From JAIOZK01 sp964468645 (lineage in GTDB: Bacteria; Bacteroidota; Bacteroidia; Bacteroidales; JAIOZK01): a DNA stretch of 64,000 nt. Location of the stretch: contig CAYXUU010000017.1 in the NCBI GenBank assembly GCA_964468645.1, positions 1-64,000 of the forward strand. Reading direction: 5' to 3'. Every line of letters begins with the position of its first letter. The stretch's first letter is position 1. Of the stretch, positions 52,779 through 62,855 are shown piece by piece. The position numbers and the translations under genes are program-made. Below the pieces are notes generated by a model, which saw only the letters and a list, made by a program, of their open reading frames with translations, made no database searches and was not told the origin of the DNA.

Positions 52779-54713
52779 ATGGAAAAAAAAGTTAAAATAT
52801 TGATACTTGAAGATTTCAAACCCGATGTGGAGTTGATTAAAAGGGAACTTTATAAAGCAGGAATTCAGTTTGAATATATACAGGTTGACAATCGCAAAGA
52901 TTATTTAGCCGGCATTAAAAATTTTGAACCTGAAATTATAATTTCGGATTTCAGTCTGCCACAATATGATGGAATTTCAGCCATCATCGATCTGCGGGAT
53001 ACTTCACCTGAGACACCTCTTATTATTGTCACGGGATCACTTGATGAGGAAACAGCGGCAGATACGATTAAATCGGGTGCATGGGATTATGTGGTAAAAG
53101 AACGATTGTATCGATTGCCCTCTGCAGTAAATCAATGTCTGAAACTTAAAGAAGAGATACGGGAAAAGAAGGTTGCTGAGAAAATTCTCCGGGAAACTGA
53201 AGATGCATATGAGACCTTGAGAAGCAATGTGCCACTGGCCTTGTACAGATCTACACCGGAAGGGAATTTGATCTATACAAACCCGGCTTATGTAAGTATG
53301 TTTGGATTTGAATCGGTGGATGAGGCACTTGAGACTCCAGCCAACGGACTTTACAAGGATAAGAAAGACCGGGATGATATGATGCTTATGCTTGTTAATG
53401 AAGAAACCATTATCAATCATCAGGTTCAGTTAAAGCGGAAAGATGGCGGGATCTTCTGGGCTGCATTCAATATTAAAGCGATATTCGATAAGGATGGTAA
53501 TCATATATTTCAGGATGGTATTATAACGGATATTACTGAACTGAATCAAACCCATGAAGAACTTATTCGTGCCAAAGATGCTGCTGAGGAGGCTGATCGG
53601 TTAAAAACGGCATTTCTTGCCAACATGTCGCATGAGATACGAACACCAATGAATGCTATAATTGGTTTTTCAGACCTTTTGATTGACCCGGGAGTAAAAC
53701 ACAATGAGATGCTTGAATTTGTTCAGCATATACACCAAAATAGTGAGGCGCTCTTAAAGATCATTGGTGATATTATAGATATAGCGAAAATTGAAGCAGG
53801 AATTATCCAGGTTGATTTAAAAAACATAGACCTGAATGAAATTCTTAAAGATTGTTTTAAAACACAAATTAACGACACAAGATTAATTAGGAATGGTGTT
53901 ACATTGAATTATAATCCGGGAAAACAAGATGTACTTACTGTGCGTGCCGATCCAATTCGAATAAAGCAAATTATCAATAATCTGATAACCAATGCACTGA
54001 AGTTTACAGAAACAGGATCAGTAGATATGGGCTTTAATATTAAGAATGATGAAGTTGAGGTTTATGTAGAAGACACCGGCCTGGGAATACCGGATGAGAT
54101 GAAGGATGTAATCTTCGAACGCTTCCGTCAGGTTGATGATAGTCATACAAGGGAATATGGAGGAACAGGGCTGGGACTCACCATTGCAAAAAATCTGGTT
54201 GAAAAAATGGGAGGAAGGATGTGGGTTGAATCAAAGCTTTATGAAGGCTCAACATTCAGGTTTACCCTTCCACTGGAAAAACCTGATTCAATACCCGAGC
54301 AGATAAAAGAGTCAATATTGCAGGACAATAAGATCAATATGTTGAATTTTCAGGATAAAAATATTTTAATTGCAGAGGACGTCGACTCAAACTTCCTTTA
54401 TCTTGAAACAGTTTTAAAGCCAACTGGTGCAATGATATACCGGGCTTCAGACGGCAAGGAATGTGTTGAGTTCTGCAGGAATAACCCGGATATTGATCTC
54501 ATTTTGATGGATATTCAGATGCCTGTAATGAATGGTTATGATGCAACCCGCAAGATCCGAAGTTTCAGGCCTGACCTGACCATCATAGGACAGACAGCTT
54601 ATGCACTAACAGCAGATAAGAGAAAGGTCCTGGATTCAGGATGCAACGACTACCTTGTGAAACCTATTGGGAAACAAAAACTATTAGAAACCCTGTTAAA
54701 ATACATAAAATAG
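52779..54713 (+). CDS. Hybrid kinase (REC-PAS-HisKA-HATPase-REC)
   Basis: 644 residues. The N-terminal receiver (Asp57, IIISDFSLPQYDG) is followed by a PAS domain (about 140-255), HisKA with His285 (NMSHEIRTPMNAIIGFSDLL), HATPase (DTGLGIPDEM, GGTGLGLTIAKNL) and a C-terminal receiver (Asp578, LILMDIQMPVMNGYDATR). The gene starts 10 bp after the small receiver. A receiver at each end makes it a relay that can accept and transmit phosphate. It ends the four-gene cassette and is followed by 612 bp without genes. Confidence 0.93.
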   Translation: MEKKVKILILEDFKPDVELIKRELYKAGIQFEYIQVDNRKDYLAGIKNFEPEIIISDFSLPQYDGISAIIDLRDTSPETPLIIVTGSLDEETAADTIKSGAWDYVVKERLYRLPSAVNQCLKLKEEIREKKVAEKILRETEDAYETLRSNVPLALYRSTPEGNLIYTNPAYVSMFGFESVDEALETPANGLYKDKKDRDDMMLMLVNEETIINHQVQLKRKDGGIFWAAFNIKAIFDKDGNHIFQDGIITDITELNQTHEELIRAKDAAEEADRLKTAFLANMSHEIRTPMNAIIGFSDLLIDPGVKHNEMLEFVQHIHQNSEALLKIIGDIIDIAKIEAGIIQVDLKNIDLNEILKDCFKTQINDTRLIRNGVTLNYNPGKQDVLTVRADPIRIKQIINNLITNALKFTETGSVDMGFNIKNDEVEVYVEDTGLGIPDEMKDVIFERFRQVDDSHTREYGGTGLGLTIAKNLVEKMGGRMWVESKLYEGSTFRFTLPLEKPDSIPEQIKESILQDNKINMLNFQDKNILIAEDVDSNFLYLETVLKPTGAMIYRASDGKECVEFCRNNPDIDLILMDIQMPVMNGYDATRKIRSFRPDLTIIGQTAYALTADKRKVLDSGCNDYLVKPIGKQKLLETLLKYIK

Positions 54714-55325
54714 GCTGGAGGTATAAGTAAGAAGTTACCGGTTGTTTTGGAGAAATACAGTTTGTTTAACAGATAATTTTTGATTGATGATAAAATTTAA
54801 CAAAAATTTAACAAAATTTTAAAAGTTCAATTTAATTAAAGAGGCGTATATTTTTAATGTTTTGATATAGAATGTTTTAATCTGATCACTTAGTTGTTAA
54901 CAATTTTTGTGCCCTGTTTTATTCTTATTCTGAAAATTAGAAGACACATGTTAATGTGCCAGTCAGGCCTTCATTATCAAAGATCTCAGAATAGAATAAT
55001 TCAAATGCCTTGGTAATTGGGCTTTCCGTGTGGCGCTAAGTAAATTGCAGTACACCAAACAAACATTAAATCTTATTAATATTATCAGTATGCAAGAGGG
55101 GAATTATATCTCTAATGGTTTTCACATAAACATATTAACATAGAAATGGTTAATAAAGTAAATTGAGAAGGATAAGACGGATTATGATTTTATATATATT
55201 TGAAAGCTAAAATCAGGAGAAGTAAGTAATTAGCATTATTGCCATCGATTCCACATGTAGCTTGATTTTTATGAGAATTCAACTAAAGAAATAAACTAAA
55301 AAAATAAACTAAAAAACTAATAAAT
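54714..55325. other. 612-bp AT-rich intergenic region
   Basis: I see no gene, tRNA or clear hairpin terminator here. A TATATTTG box at 55195-55202 (the -7 form) lies 124 bp before the DUF1566-like gene, and a direct repeat of AAATAAACTAAA fills the leader at about 55289-55320. The large gap could hold a small RNA, but nothing in the sequence supports one. Confidence 0.5.
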
Positions 55326-56114
55326 ATGAAAAACCTATTCACCATTCTATTAGCGTTCCTTCTCACAACGGGTGTTTCTGCCCAGGTAAGTATTAACAAT
55401 GATGGTTCCACACCAGACTCCAGCGCCATGCTTCATATTAAATCTGATAGTATGGGGATATTAATACCACGAATGTCACTAACACAGAGAAATGACATTT
55501 CGCAACCTGCCGAGGGTTTGCTTATTTATCAAAAAGATAATGACCCTGGATTTTACTATTATGATAGTGTGGCGTGGGCTAAAGTAGGCGGTAAAACAAA
55601 ACATTATGTCGGAGAACTTTTTGGTGGAGGTGTTGTGTTCTGGGTTGATAATACAGGGCAGCATGGTCTTATTTGCAGCATGATTAACCTTACAGACTCG
55701 AAATACAGTAACTCGATATACGAAATTGGGCCAACAGCCCAGAGTGACTGGAATGGCCTCGGAAACTCAAATGCTATTGTTGGCCAGACAGGGCATACAG
55801 GGAGTGCTGCAAAAGAGTGCCTTGATTATATAAATGCTGATTATGGTACAGGGGTATATTCTGACTGGTATTTGCCTGCAGTTGGGCAGATGTCGCATTT
55901 GATGCTTAACCTGTATGAGGTGCAAAAGACGCTTGAAACTGATGGCAATCCGGATACAACTCCGCTAGTAATATGGTTGAACCGCTATTACTGGACCTCA
56001 ACGGAAATCCCAAATAACATATACAGAGGCTGGCATTGGAGGGCTGGAAACGGATACTTTAACGATTATGCTAAAACCAGTGATTGCATGGTACGGGCAA
56101 TCCGGTCATTCTAG
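55326..56114 (+). CDS. Secreted DUF1566/Lcl-like protein
   Basis: 262 residues. The signal peptide (1-20, ending VSAQ) is followed by an N-terminal segment common in Bacteroidota surface proteins (VSINNDGSTPDSSAMLHIKS, then GILIPRMSLTQRN, LIYQKDNDPGFYYYD, about 22-85). A C-terminal DUF1566-like (C-type-lectin-like) domain spans 93-262: GELFGGGVVFWVD, GLICS, AAKECLDY, SDWYLPAVGQMSHL, YYWTSTEIPNN and CMVRAIRSF. Such domains bind ligands on the cell surface. No T9SS tail is present. Confidence 0.8.
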   Translation: MKNLFTILLAFLLTTGVSAQVSINNDGSTPDSSAMLHIKSDSMGILIPRMSLTQRNDISQPAEGLLIYQKDNDPGFYYYDSVAWAKVGGKTKHYVGELFGGGVVFWVDNTGQHGLICSMINLTDSKYSNSIYEIGPTAQSDWNGLGNSNAIVGQTGHTGSAAKECLDYINADYGTGVYSDWYLPAVGQMSHLMLNLYEVQKTLETDGNPDTTPLVIWLNRYYWTSTEIPNNIYRGWHWRAGNGYFNDYAKTSDCMVRAIRSF

Positions 56115-56721
56115 ATACGAAATAAATTAAAGGGCTTTTTAATTGCATTACGATCATAGATGGTAAGGTTATTTAAATATTGCGAAATACTTTCCTCATT
56201 TAAATAATGATCGGTAATTAATTGAAATCCAGCAATTGATGAAATTTACGTAAGCGCTATAATTGATCATGAGGTTTCTCCTATCAGGCCCGGTAAGCTG
56301 GAAGAAGATCCTGAAATACAAATAAAACTTCCTCATTTGAGTTCAGATATGAAAGAGGAAACGGAATGTCGAAAATTGAGGCACTGGGTTCCATTACTCA
56401 AAAGATATATTTTTATTGGGTTTTAAATTCTAAAATGAAGTTTAAAACAAACAACGAAACGCTATTTGGCATATCCTATGTAATGAAATGGTTGACCTTA
56501 ATACTGTTTGTGATGATCAGAAGTGTTTTAATTATCAGGAAAAATGGTAATAGAACATGACAGGATTTAATGAAAGTAACATTTTGAGATTGCCGGTTCT
56601 TTATGCTGACTCAAAATAATTTAGAACTTTTTTAAATATGAAATTTTTTCAGGGAAAAACACATATGGTTTTATTATATGAATAATTTCGTAGTTTAAAA
56701 CAAAACTGAATCATTGTAACC
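56115..56721. other. Intergenic region with possible gene remnant
   Basis: One frame (56226-56426) stays open for 66 codons without a start codon; it is described separately. A second 64-codon frame (56366-56560) overlaps it and looks random. A TAATTTCG box at 56683-56690 near the T9SS gene is a weak match to the -7 element. The rest is AT-rich and featureless. Confidence 0.45.
56226..56426 (+). pseudogene. Possible decayed coding fragment
   Basis: The frame reads protein-like (IDEIYVSAIIDHEVSPIRPG, then KLEEDPEIQIKLPHLSSDMK) and ends at TAA 56424-56426, but has an in-frame TGA just before it (56223-56225) and no ATG/GTG start near that end. Its charged, ordered composition differs from the flanking AT-rich DNA. 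I do not recognise the family. It could be the end of a lost gene or chance. Confidence 0.3.
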
Positions 56722-59691
56722 ATGAACAAATCACTATTCACTTTAACGCTATTATTTACGTCACTTGTAAGTATTTCACAGGATAACAAACAAGAGATAA
56801 CTCCGGAGATGTTGCATGATCGGGTGTTTGTTGATCGTCATTCAAATAATGGAATCGATTTGTACGGGGATTATAATAATTCGGGCATCTCAGATGAAAT
56901 CCCATTCTGGAAATGGGCAGATAAAGCAGGCGGTTATGGAAGAAGCAAGATTAAAAATATTGCTTATACGGAAGAGGGAAATATAATTGCAGCCGGGTCT
57001 TTCTGTCATGAAATCAGCATTGGTAATCATACACTAAACAGCCAAAGCATCCGTGATTTATTCTTGATGGAACTTGATACCGCTTATAATGTCCTCTGGA
57101 TCAAACAGTATAAATCCTCTAACCTGGGAGAATCCGAGATGCTTGATGTTAAATATTTTGAGGGAGAGATTTTTATTGCAGGTTATTTCAGGGGCGAGCA
57201 ACTTGAATTGATCAATTCCACTATCAATTCAGCAGGAGAAGTCACCACATTTATTGCCTGCATGGATGGATCGGGATCAGATCAATGGTTTGAAGAATTT
57301 CCAAACTCAGATGATATTGTGAATACAAGGTCCATAGGGATTAACGATTTAAATGAGATCTTTTTTTTGAGCAATAATGATTACGTGTCCCGAATCGTCA
57401 AACTGGATATCAACGGGAATGTATTACTGGATAATATATACGATACTGAGTTATATGATATTCAAGTTGCCGATGACGGAATTCTTTTTGGAGGTTGCTT
57501 TATGGGATCCGATGCTACCCTTGGTGGATTAGAACTATCAGGAGGATGGAATTCAAACGCTGTTATCGCGTTGATGCATTATAGCGGGGAATTTGAATGG
57601 GCTATCGTAGGAAGCAGCAATACACCAGCAGGTGAATGCTATGGGGGTATGTTTTCAGGTATTTGCATTGACGATGATCAGAATATTATCACACTGGGGC
57701 GCTTCAATGAAGGATTGGATTTTGGAGACGGACATGATGTATATACTGAATATAACCGTTCGTATTTCATCATGAAAATAACACCCTCACAGGAGATAGA
57801 GTGGATTGAAATATTAAACTCCTTTTATCATTATGGCAAAGGGTATATTTCTTCTCAGGAGAACAACATCTATGCTATAGCTTCTTATTCCGATTCGATG
57901 ACTTTTTACGGATCAATGCTTTATGGTGCAGAATACTTTTTTGCCAACTACAATAACGAAGGCCAGTTTATCCATGCAGGCAATATGAACCTGATACCAT
58001 CCTCGCTGAGTATTGACACGCAGGGAAAACTCATAGGTACCGGTACATTATCCTTGGATGCTTGCATTGAACAAATATCTGATACCGGTACAGAAGAGGT
58101 GGTTTTCGAAACGGAAGGTATATCGGGTGTATCATACTCACAGAATGCATGTCTGGTAAAGGATCATTCAGGGGGGATTCTTTTGACAGGATATTATCAT
58201 GGGGATTTTGTTTACAGAAATATTATACGAAACACATTAACGGAGGCCCTATTTATTTTAAAAACAGACCATGCCGGAAATCCTCTCTGGTGCACCATCA
58301 TTGAATCCGATAAGCTTATCCGGCCGGCTCAAATTAATATTGATGAATCAGACAATATCTTTCTTGGAGGTAATTTTGAAGGCAATATCGAAACGGAAGA
58401 TTCCGATCTTACTACTGATATATTTACCGGTTTTTTTACAAAACTTGATCCGAATGGTAATTTAATTAACATCAAGAAACTTGCAGATGAAGGGGAAATG
58501 ATCATCCAGAATCTCCTGATCAATCAGGAAAGCAATATCCTGATATCCGGTAATTTCTCGAACACGGTTTCCATTGGCGATGACCAGTATACCTCATTAG
58601 GTTATACCGATGTTTTTCTGGCAAGCTTTTCAAACGACCTTAACACGTATAACTGGAGCCTGCATATGGGAGGTGATATGACGGAATATTCGGGATTCAT
58701 TTCTATTGATAACAATAACAACATCTATTTAGCCGGGGAATTTTTATCTGAAGATATATATTTCTCTAATGACTATTATGTAAACTTCCCACTGAATGAG
58801 GGGAACATAATATTCTTGAAACTGGATCCGGAGGGAGAGGTCATTTATTATAAACAATTTGGTGGAAGCGACATCCCAGGTGAGGATTATTCAACATGGC
58901 CTCATGCAGTACAATGCGATCAAAATGGCAATATATTTATGATTGGATGGCATGGCAAACATGCCCGGTTTGGTGATATTGTCCTTCCCGGGGAATGGGG
59001 TGCAATGAGCTATAATTCATTTGTTGCCATGATCAATCCTGATGGTGAGGTAGCATGGGCAGAGTCCATCCTCAGGATCAGATATGGATTTGTTTCATGG
59101 AATATTGGGATCGACAACCAGGGGAACTGTTACTTTGGAGGTAACTACCAGGACTCGGTCATGTTTAATAATTCAATTAAATTTTATTCAGATGACTGGA
59201 GTTCTTTTATTGTAAGATATGATCATGACGGCCAGTTTAACTGGGTTCGGCCCGTAGTATGCAATTATGGTGGTTCATATATCGAAGCCGTTACTGTTTT
59301 GGATACCAACCAGCTTTTCGCAACAGGTTCTTTCAATGGTTTGTTTCATTTTGATGACATATTGCTAAAAAACTACTCAAAGAATAGCTTCTTAGCACTC
59401 TCGGGATCAGGAACCACAGGAACTAAAGAGAACTCAGAATTATTGAACATAACTCTCAGCCCTAACCCTGCAAAAGATGCGTTTAATGTCATACTTCCAG
59501 GATCAATTGATAATCAAACTTCAATAGGAATATACTCACTTAAGGGTGAACTGGTTTATGAGGATACATTTAGATGCTATAATAATACAATATCAATTAA
59601 AAGGGGAAACATGGCTGAGGGAATTTATCTTGTTAAAGTCAGCAATAAAAGATATCAGGGACAGGCGAAACTTGTTCTGGTAGGAGAATAG
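56722..59691 (+). CDS. Large secreted repeat protein with T9SS sorting domain
   Basis: 989 residues. Signal peptide (1-20). The body (about 60-895) is a series of propeller-like or SBBP-type repeats in which lines such as GNIIAAGSF, NIFLGGNFEG, NNIYLAGEFLS and GNCYFGGNY recur about every 45-60 residues. Similar repeats occur in secreted Bacteroidota proteins. The C-terminus (LSPNPAKDAFNVILPGS, then GIYLVKVSNKRYQG) is a type A T9SS sorting domain. No enzyme motif is seen. Its TAG stop is followed, in the same frame, by a second decayed sorting tail (59692-59817). Confidence 0.85.
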   Translation: MNKSLFTLTLLFTSLVSISQDNKQEITPEMLHDRVFVDRHSNNGIDLYGDYNNSGISDEIPFWKWADKAGGYGRSKIKNIAYTEEGNIIAAGSFCHEISIGNHTLNSQSIRDLFLMELDTAYNVLWIKQYKSSNLGESEMLDVKYFEGEIFIAGYFRGEQLELINSTINSAGEVTTFIACMDGSGSDQWFEEFPNSDDIVNTRSIGINDLNEIFFLSNNDYVSRIVKLDINGNVLLDNIYDTELYDIQVADDGILFGGCFMGSDATLGGLELSGGWNSNAVIALMHYSGEFEWAIVGSSNTPAGECYGGMFSGICIDDDQNIITLGRFNEGLDFGDGHDVYTEYNRSYFIMKITPSQEIEWIEILNSFYHYGKGYISSQENNIYAIASYSDSMTFYGSMLYGAEYFFANYNNEGQFIHAGNMNLIPSSLSIDTQGKLIGTGTLSLDACIEQISDTGTEEVVFETEGISGVSYSQNACLVKDHSGGILLTGYYHGDFVYRNIIRNTLTEALFILKTDHAGNPLWCTIIESDKLIRPAQINIDESDNIFLGGNFEGNIETEDSDLTTDIFTGFFTKLDPNGNLINIKKLADEGEMIIQNLLINQESNILISGNFSNTVSIGDDQYTSLGYTDVFLASFSNDLNTYNWSLHMGGDMTEYSGFISIDNNNNIYLAGEFLSEDIYFSNDYYVNFPLNEGNIIFLKLDPEGEVIYYKQFGGSDIPGEDYSTWPHAVQCDQNGNIFMIGWHGKHARFGDIVLPGEWGAMSYNSFVAMINPDGEVAWAESILRIRYGFVSWNIGIDNQGNCYFGGNYQDSVMFNNSIKFYSDDWSSFIVRYDHDGQFNWVRPVVCNYGGSYIEAVTVLDTNQLFATGSFNGLFHFDDILLKNYSKNSFLALSGSGTTGTKENSELLNITLSPNPAKDAFNVILPGSIDNQTSIGIYSLKGELVYEDTFRCYNNTISIKRGNMAEGIYLVKVSNKRYQGQAKLVLVGE

Positions 59692-59817
59692 ATTAGTATA
59701 TATAAAGTTCCTGGGGCACAATGTCAAATATTTGTTGGTAATCTTGCAAGTGGTTTATATATGCTTAATATAAAGGGTAAATCAGTAAACAAAACTCTAA
59801 AGATTATAAAAGATTAA
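59692..59817 (+). pseudogene. Orphan T9SS sorting-domain tail after the stop of the preceding gene
   Basis: Directly after the TAG at 59689-59691 and in the same frame, 41 codons read as the end of a type A T9SS sorting domain (VGNLASGLYMLNIKGKSVNK, then TLKIIKD, TAA at 59815). The GLY-x-L and K-x-L-K-I-I-K pattern is typical of these tails. There is no start codon that would make it a gene of its own. It is probably the remnant of a duplicated or replaced C-terminal module; stop readthrough is possible but unsupported. Confidence 0.65.
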
Positions 59818-59885
59818 TTTATTTGTCACATTCTGAAGCATTGAAACATATATGGAGTTGTCAGATAAAACATAAAATATCATTG

Positions 59886-61691
59886 ATGAAACCGGGAATT
59901 CCTTTGCTAATCATGCTCATTCTTATCATGATGTATTCATGCGAATACCATATTGATGAAACAACCTATTTTGACTATGACCAAAATCCGGATGCACCTG
60001 AAATTACCGTCAACCTGAACCTTTATACAGATACAGTAGTAATAAAAAGGAATGAAGATGTAACATTCCAGTTTACTGTTGAGAATCAGAAGGTTCATTG
60101 GGTAAGGTATTTTATTGATGACCAGCTATGTGATGTTGTGTATTCTTATTTTGGAAGGTTTAGTTTACCCATGGTAGAGGAATTAACAAAAGATAGCATA
60201 TTCAAATTGCGTATTGAGGTATTTACTGATGTTGGAAATGGGTCTCTTGCTGATTTATTAGGTATGGAGGGATTTCTATTTGGACAGGATTATATCATTG
60301 TTTATGATCCTGATGCAGATCTAACAAGTAAAATATTCAACACTCAATACCTTAACGATGGTTTACTTGTTGAATGGGATATTTACGAGGGTATGAATTT
60401 CATCAACTATCAAATAAAGAAGCTATGTTCACCATCGCATCATCTCTCATCTAGGACAATTGTTCCATGTTCAAAAACATGGTACGTTGACCATAATTAT
60501 GTAGGTGAAAGAATTGGGTATCAGATTAATGTTACAGCAGGGCATGAACTTATGGCTGGAAATACTGTTGAGATTGAACCGGTTTTGTCGGATTTGAATA
60601 TAAGCCAGTTTGCTGATAATCAGATCCGTTTATATTGGAACAAACCCAAATATTATTTTAATGCAAAAGGATATAAGATTTTCCTGAGTGTTGATGGAAA
60701 TGAATATTCTGAAATAGGCTTCAATGACATACATGATACAGTATTGATATATACCGATGTAAATTTTCTAAATCAGCTTGATCTGGGTATGGCTGTTGTT
60801 CCCCAATTTCCGAATTCTGTATCTAGCTATTGTCTTCTCACAAGCTTTTCCACTTTTAACTCTACAATTGCAGGTATAAGCAGCTTTGATTATATCGAAT
60901 TATTGAAATCAAATACGGAATATCTTCTTCAGGTATCAGATAATCAGTTCAATAAACTAAGCAAAGGTACAAACGAGATTTTGTTTACCCATGAAACAGA
61001 ATTAATTGAGTCGAGTTTTTCAGAATCAGCAAATGGAAATTATTTCTTAGGACTTACAGATCCTTACAAGGCATTGTTTTACAATCCAGTTAGTGATGAA
61101 ATAAGGAAAATATCATCTTTCCAGATTGCTGGGGATATCGTTGCCTTTGATAGTGGGGTAGCTATTTCGGATAATGGTATTGGTATCTTTTCCTATAATG
61201 AGAAGCTTACATTATTTGATTTTATCAATGAAGAGACATTAACGCATTATCATCATGATATCAATGAAATTAATAATATATTGATATCTACCGACGCTGG
61301 TTATTTTATGCTTAGTAAGGGATCAACTCACTATATTTACAAGTTCCATGATGGATCTGTTAGCATGATAAATTCATTTGATTGCGAAGATCTGATAGGT
61401 TTTGATCCATTGGAAACTGATAATGAATTCAATTCTTCAAACGCTTATCTGACACCGGGCATTGACTTCAGCTATAGTTTCAATGTTGTCTCCGCAGGAT
61501 TATCACTTTCTTATTGTATTGATTTTGCAGGTATATTAAAAGATGGAGAAGGTAACACACAATATCATATAAGCCCTTACAGGTATAAAAATGAATTAAA
61601 AAGTAACTGGAGTGGTTTACGTCTTGGCTTCGACATATCTGTTAGTATGACGGGCATTATTCAGAAGATTTTTCATAAAAAGGTCAAATGA
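59886..61691 (+). CDS. Surface lipoprotein with fibronectin-like domains
   Basis: 601 residues from the ATG at 59886, which gives a clean lipoprotein signal with lipobox MYSC (Cys19); a TTG 63 bases upstream would place 21 polar residues before it. The mature part has an Ig-like beta domain (about 30-140), two fibronectin-III-like domains (about 150-235, 240-325; NQIRLYWNKPKYYFNAKGYK is the typical strand B-C) and a beta-rich C-terminal half, perhaps a propeller (NGNYFLGLTDPYKALFYNP). The family is not recognised. It follows the T9SS gene on the same strand and may be expressed with it. Confidence 0.72.
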   Translation: MKPGIPLLIMLILIMMYSCEYHIDETTYFDYDQNPDAPEITVNLNLYTDTVVIKRNEDVTFQFTVENQKVHWVRYFIDDQLCDVVYSYFGRFSLPMVEELTKDSIFKLRIEVFTDVGNGSLADLLGMEGFLFGQDYIIVYDPDADLTSKIFNTQYLNDGLLVEWDIYEGMNFINYQIKKLCSPSHHLSSRTIVPCSKTWYVDHNYVGERIGYQINVTAGHELMAGNTVEIEPVLSDLNISQFADNQIRLYWNKPKYYFNAKGYKIFLSVDGNEYSEIGFNDIHDTVLIYTDVNFLNQLDLGMAVVPQFPNSVSSYCLLTSFSTFNSTIAGISSFDYIELLKSNTEYLLQVSDNQFNKLSKGTNEILFTHETELIESSFSESANGNYFLGLTDPYKALFYNPVSDEIRKISSFQIAGDIVAFDSGVAISDNGIGIFSYNEKLTLFDFINEETLTHYHHDINEINNILISTDAGYFMLSKGSTHYIYKFHDGSVSMINSFDCEDLIGFDPLETDNEFNSSNAYLTPGIDFSYSFNVVSAGLSLSYCIDFAGILKDGEGNTQYHISPYRYKNELKSNWSGLRLGFDISVSMTGIIQKIFHKKVK

Positions 61692-61801
61692 GAGTTTTCA
61701 AAATGAAGGCCCCACAATAATTCTCCAAATGGATTAACACTTACATTATGCTGAGAGATTCAAGATTAAGTTTACCAAATTCCATTTGATTTAAGATTGC
61801 A

Positions 61802-62839
61802 CTAATCCGTATGAACCTCAAAGAATCTTTCAACCTGTTCATTCCATTGGTCGAGATAATGATTACGCTGATTGTTGTTGTTTTCTAATATCCGGTTAAA
61901 GTTATCGATTGATTTATTATATTCTTCAGCGGCTTTATTGTACAAATCTATATCTTGTTGAGTACGATCCTTTTCCCTTTTGGACTCAATCTTCTCCTGA
62001 ACCTTTTCAAAATTATCTTTCGCAATAAAGAAATCTGTCATGGCACGGAAATCTTTTTCGGACTCATTTTTATAGAAATTCAGCAGGCGTTTTGTCACCA
62101 ATTTAAGGTTTGCATCCCCGTGAAAGCTTTTCAGGATATCTATCTTGTTCAGGCCTTCTTCAGCAATCGATCCAAGGGCATTGGCATTTTGTTCAAAGGC
62201 AATGATATCATTATTCTGAAAAGCTTCCATTGCGCGCGATTCCTGTAAATAAGATTTAAAGAAGATCAGGTATACATCATTGTAATAACTCAGCGCTTCG
62301 GAGGCCCGCTCAATTCTTTGTGTCATTTTATCCTGCTCGCTATCTATCAGTGTTATATCATGTATAAATGCATATTCTTCAACGGCAAGCTGAACGGTAT
62401 CGGATGCCGTATTAAGCTTTTCGCCGGCCATTTCCTGGGCCAGCAGGTATGCTTCCATTGCATCATATGATTGCTCGGCAATTTCTTCCATATCAAGTAT
62501 TTTATCATAATCCTCTTTCAAAACGGAATAACTGATATCAAGGTAATGCTCAATAGCAACTTTCAGACTTTCATCTTCACCATAAAGGTTATTCCCTGAT
62601 ATCCGGGATTTTACAGTAATTATTTCCTGAATAAGTTTTTGCCTTTTATTTTCTACTCTCCTGGCTCCCCTGCCTCTTGTAACAACTTTTAAGTATTTCC
62701 ATGTTTCCTTTTTCAATTCGTTAAAGGTCAGGGTCATTTCGTCCAGATATTGCACGGATTCCATGTTCTGGGCTCTGATATTGTTACAGGAGACTATCAA
62801 AGCAGACAATAACATAATGACTAATGTCTTCTTATTCAT
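61802..62839 (-). CDS. Hypothetical helical lipoprotein
   Basis: 345 residues with lipoprotein signal (lipobox IVSC, Cys18) and an almost wholly alpha-helical mature part containing heptad-like segments (about 155-200, 270-335). I do not recognise the family. It starts 16 bp after the Prc-type protease gene on the same strand, so they are probably one operon and the protein may be a partner or substrate-presenting lipoprotein, by analogy with NlpI and Prc of E. coli. The analogy rests on context only; no TPR signature is visible here. Confidence 0.72.
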   Translation of the reverse strand: MNKKTLVIMLLSALIVSCNNIRAQNMESVQYLDEMTLTFNELKKETWKYLKVVTRGRGARRVENKRQKLIQEIITVKSRISGNNLYGEDESLKVAIEHYLDISYSVLKEDYDKILDMEEIAEQSYDAMEAYLLAQEMAGEKLNTASDTVQLAVEEYAFIHDITLIDSEQDKMTQRIERASEALSYYNDVYLIFFKSYLQESRAMEAFQNNDIIAFEQNANALGSIAEEGLNKIDILKSFHGDANLKLVTKRLLNFYKNESEKDFRAMTDFFIAKDNFEKVQEKIESKREKDRTQQDIDLYNKAAEEYNKSIDNFNRILENNNNQRNHYLDQWNEQVERFFEVHTD

Positions 62840-62855
62840 ATTATTACTTATTTGT

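Noticed and set aside
54714..55325. Small RNA or riboswitch in the 612-bp gap
   Set aside because: No stable hairpin, conserved aptamer motif or terminator could be recognised by eye.
59823..59885. TTG start for the surface lipoprotein
   Set aside because: It would put 21 polar residues before a clear lipoprotein signal; the ATG at 59886 is better.
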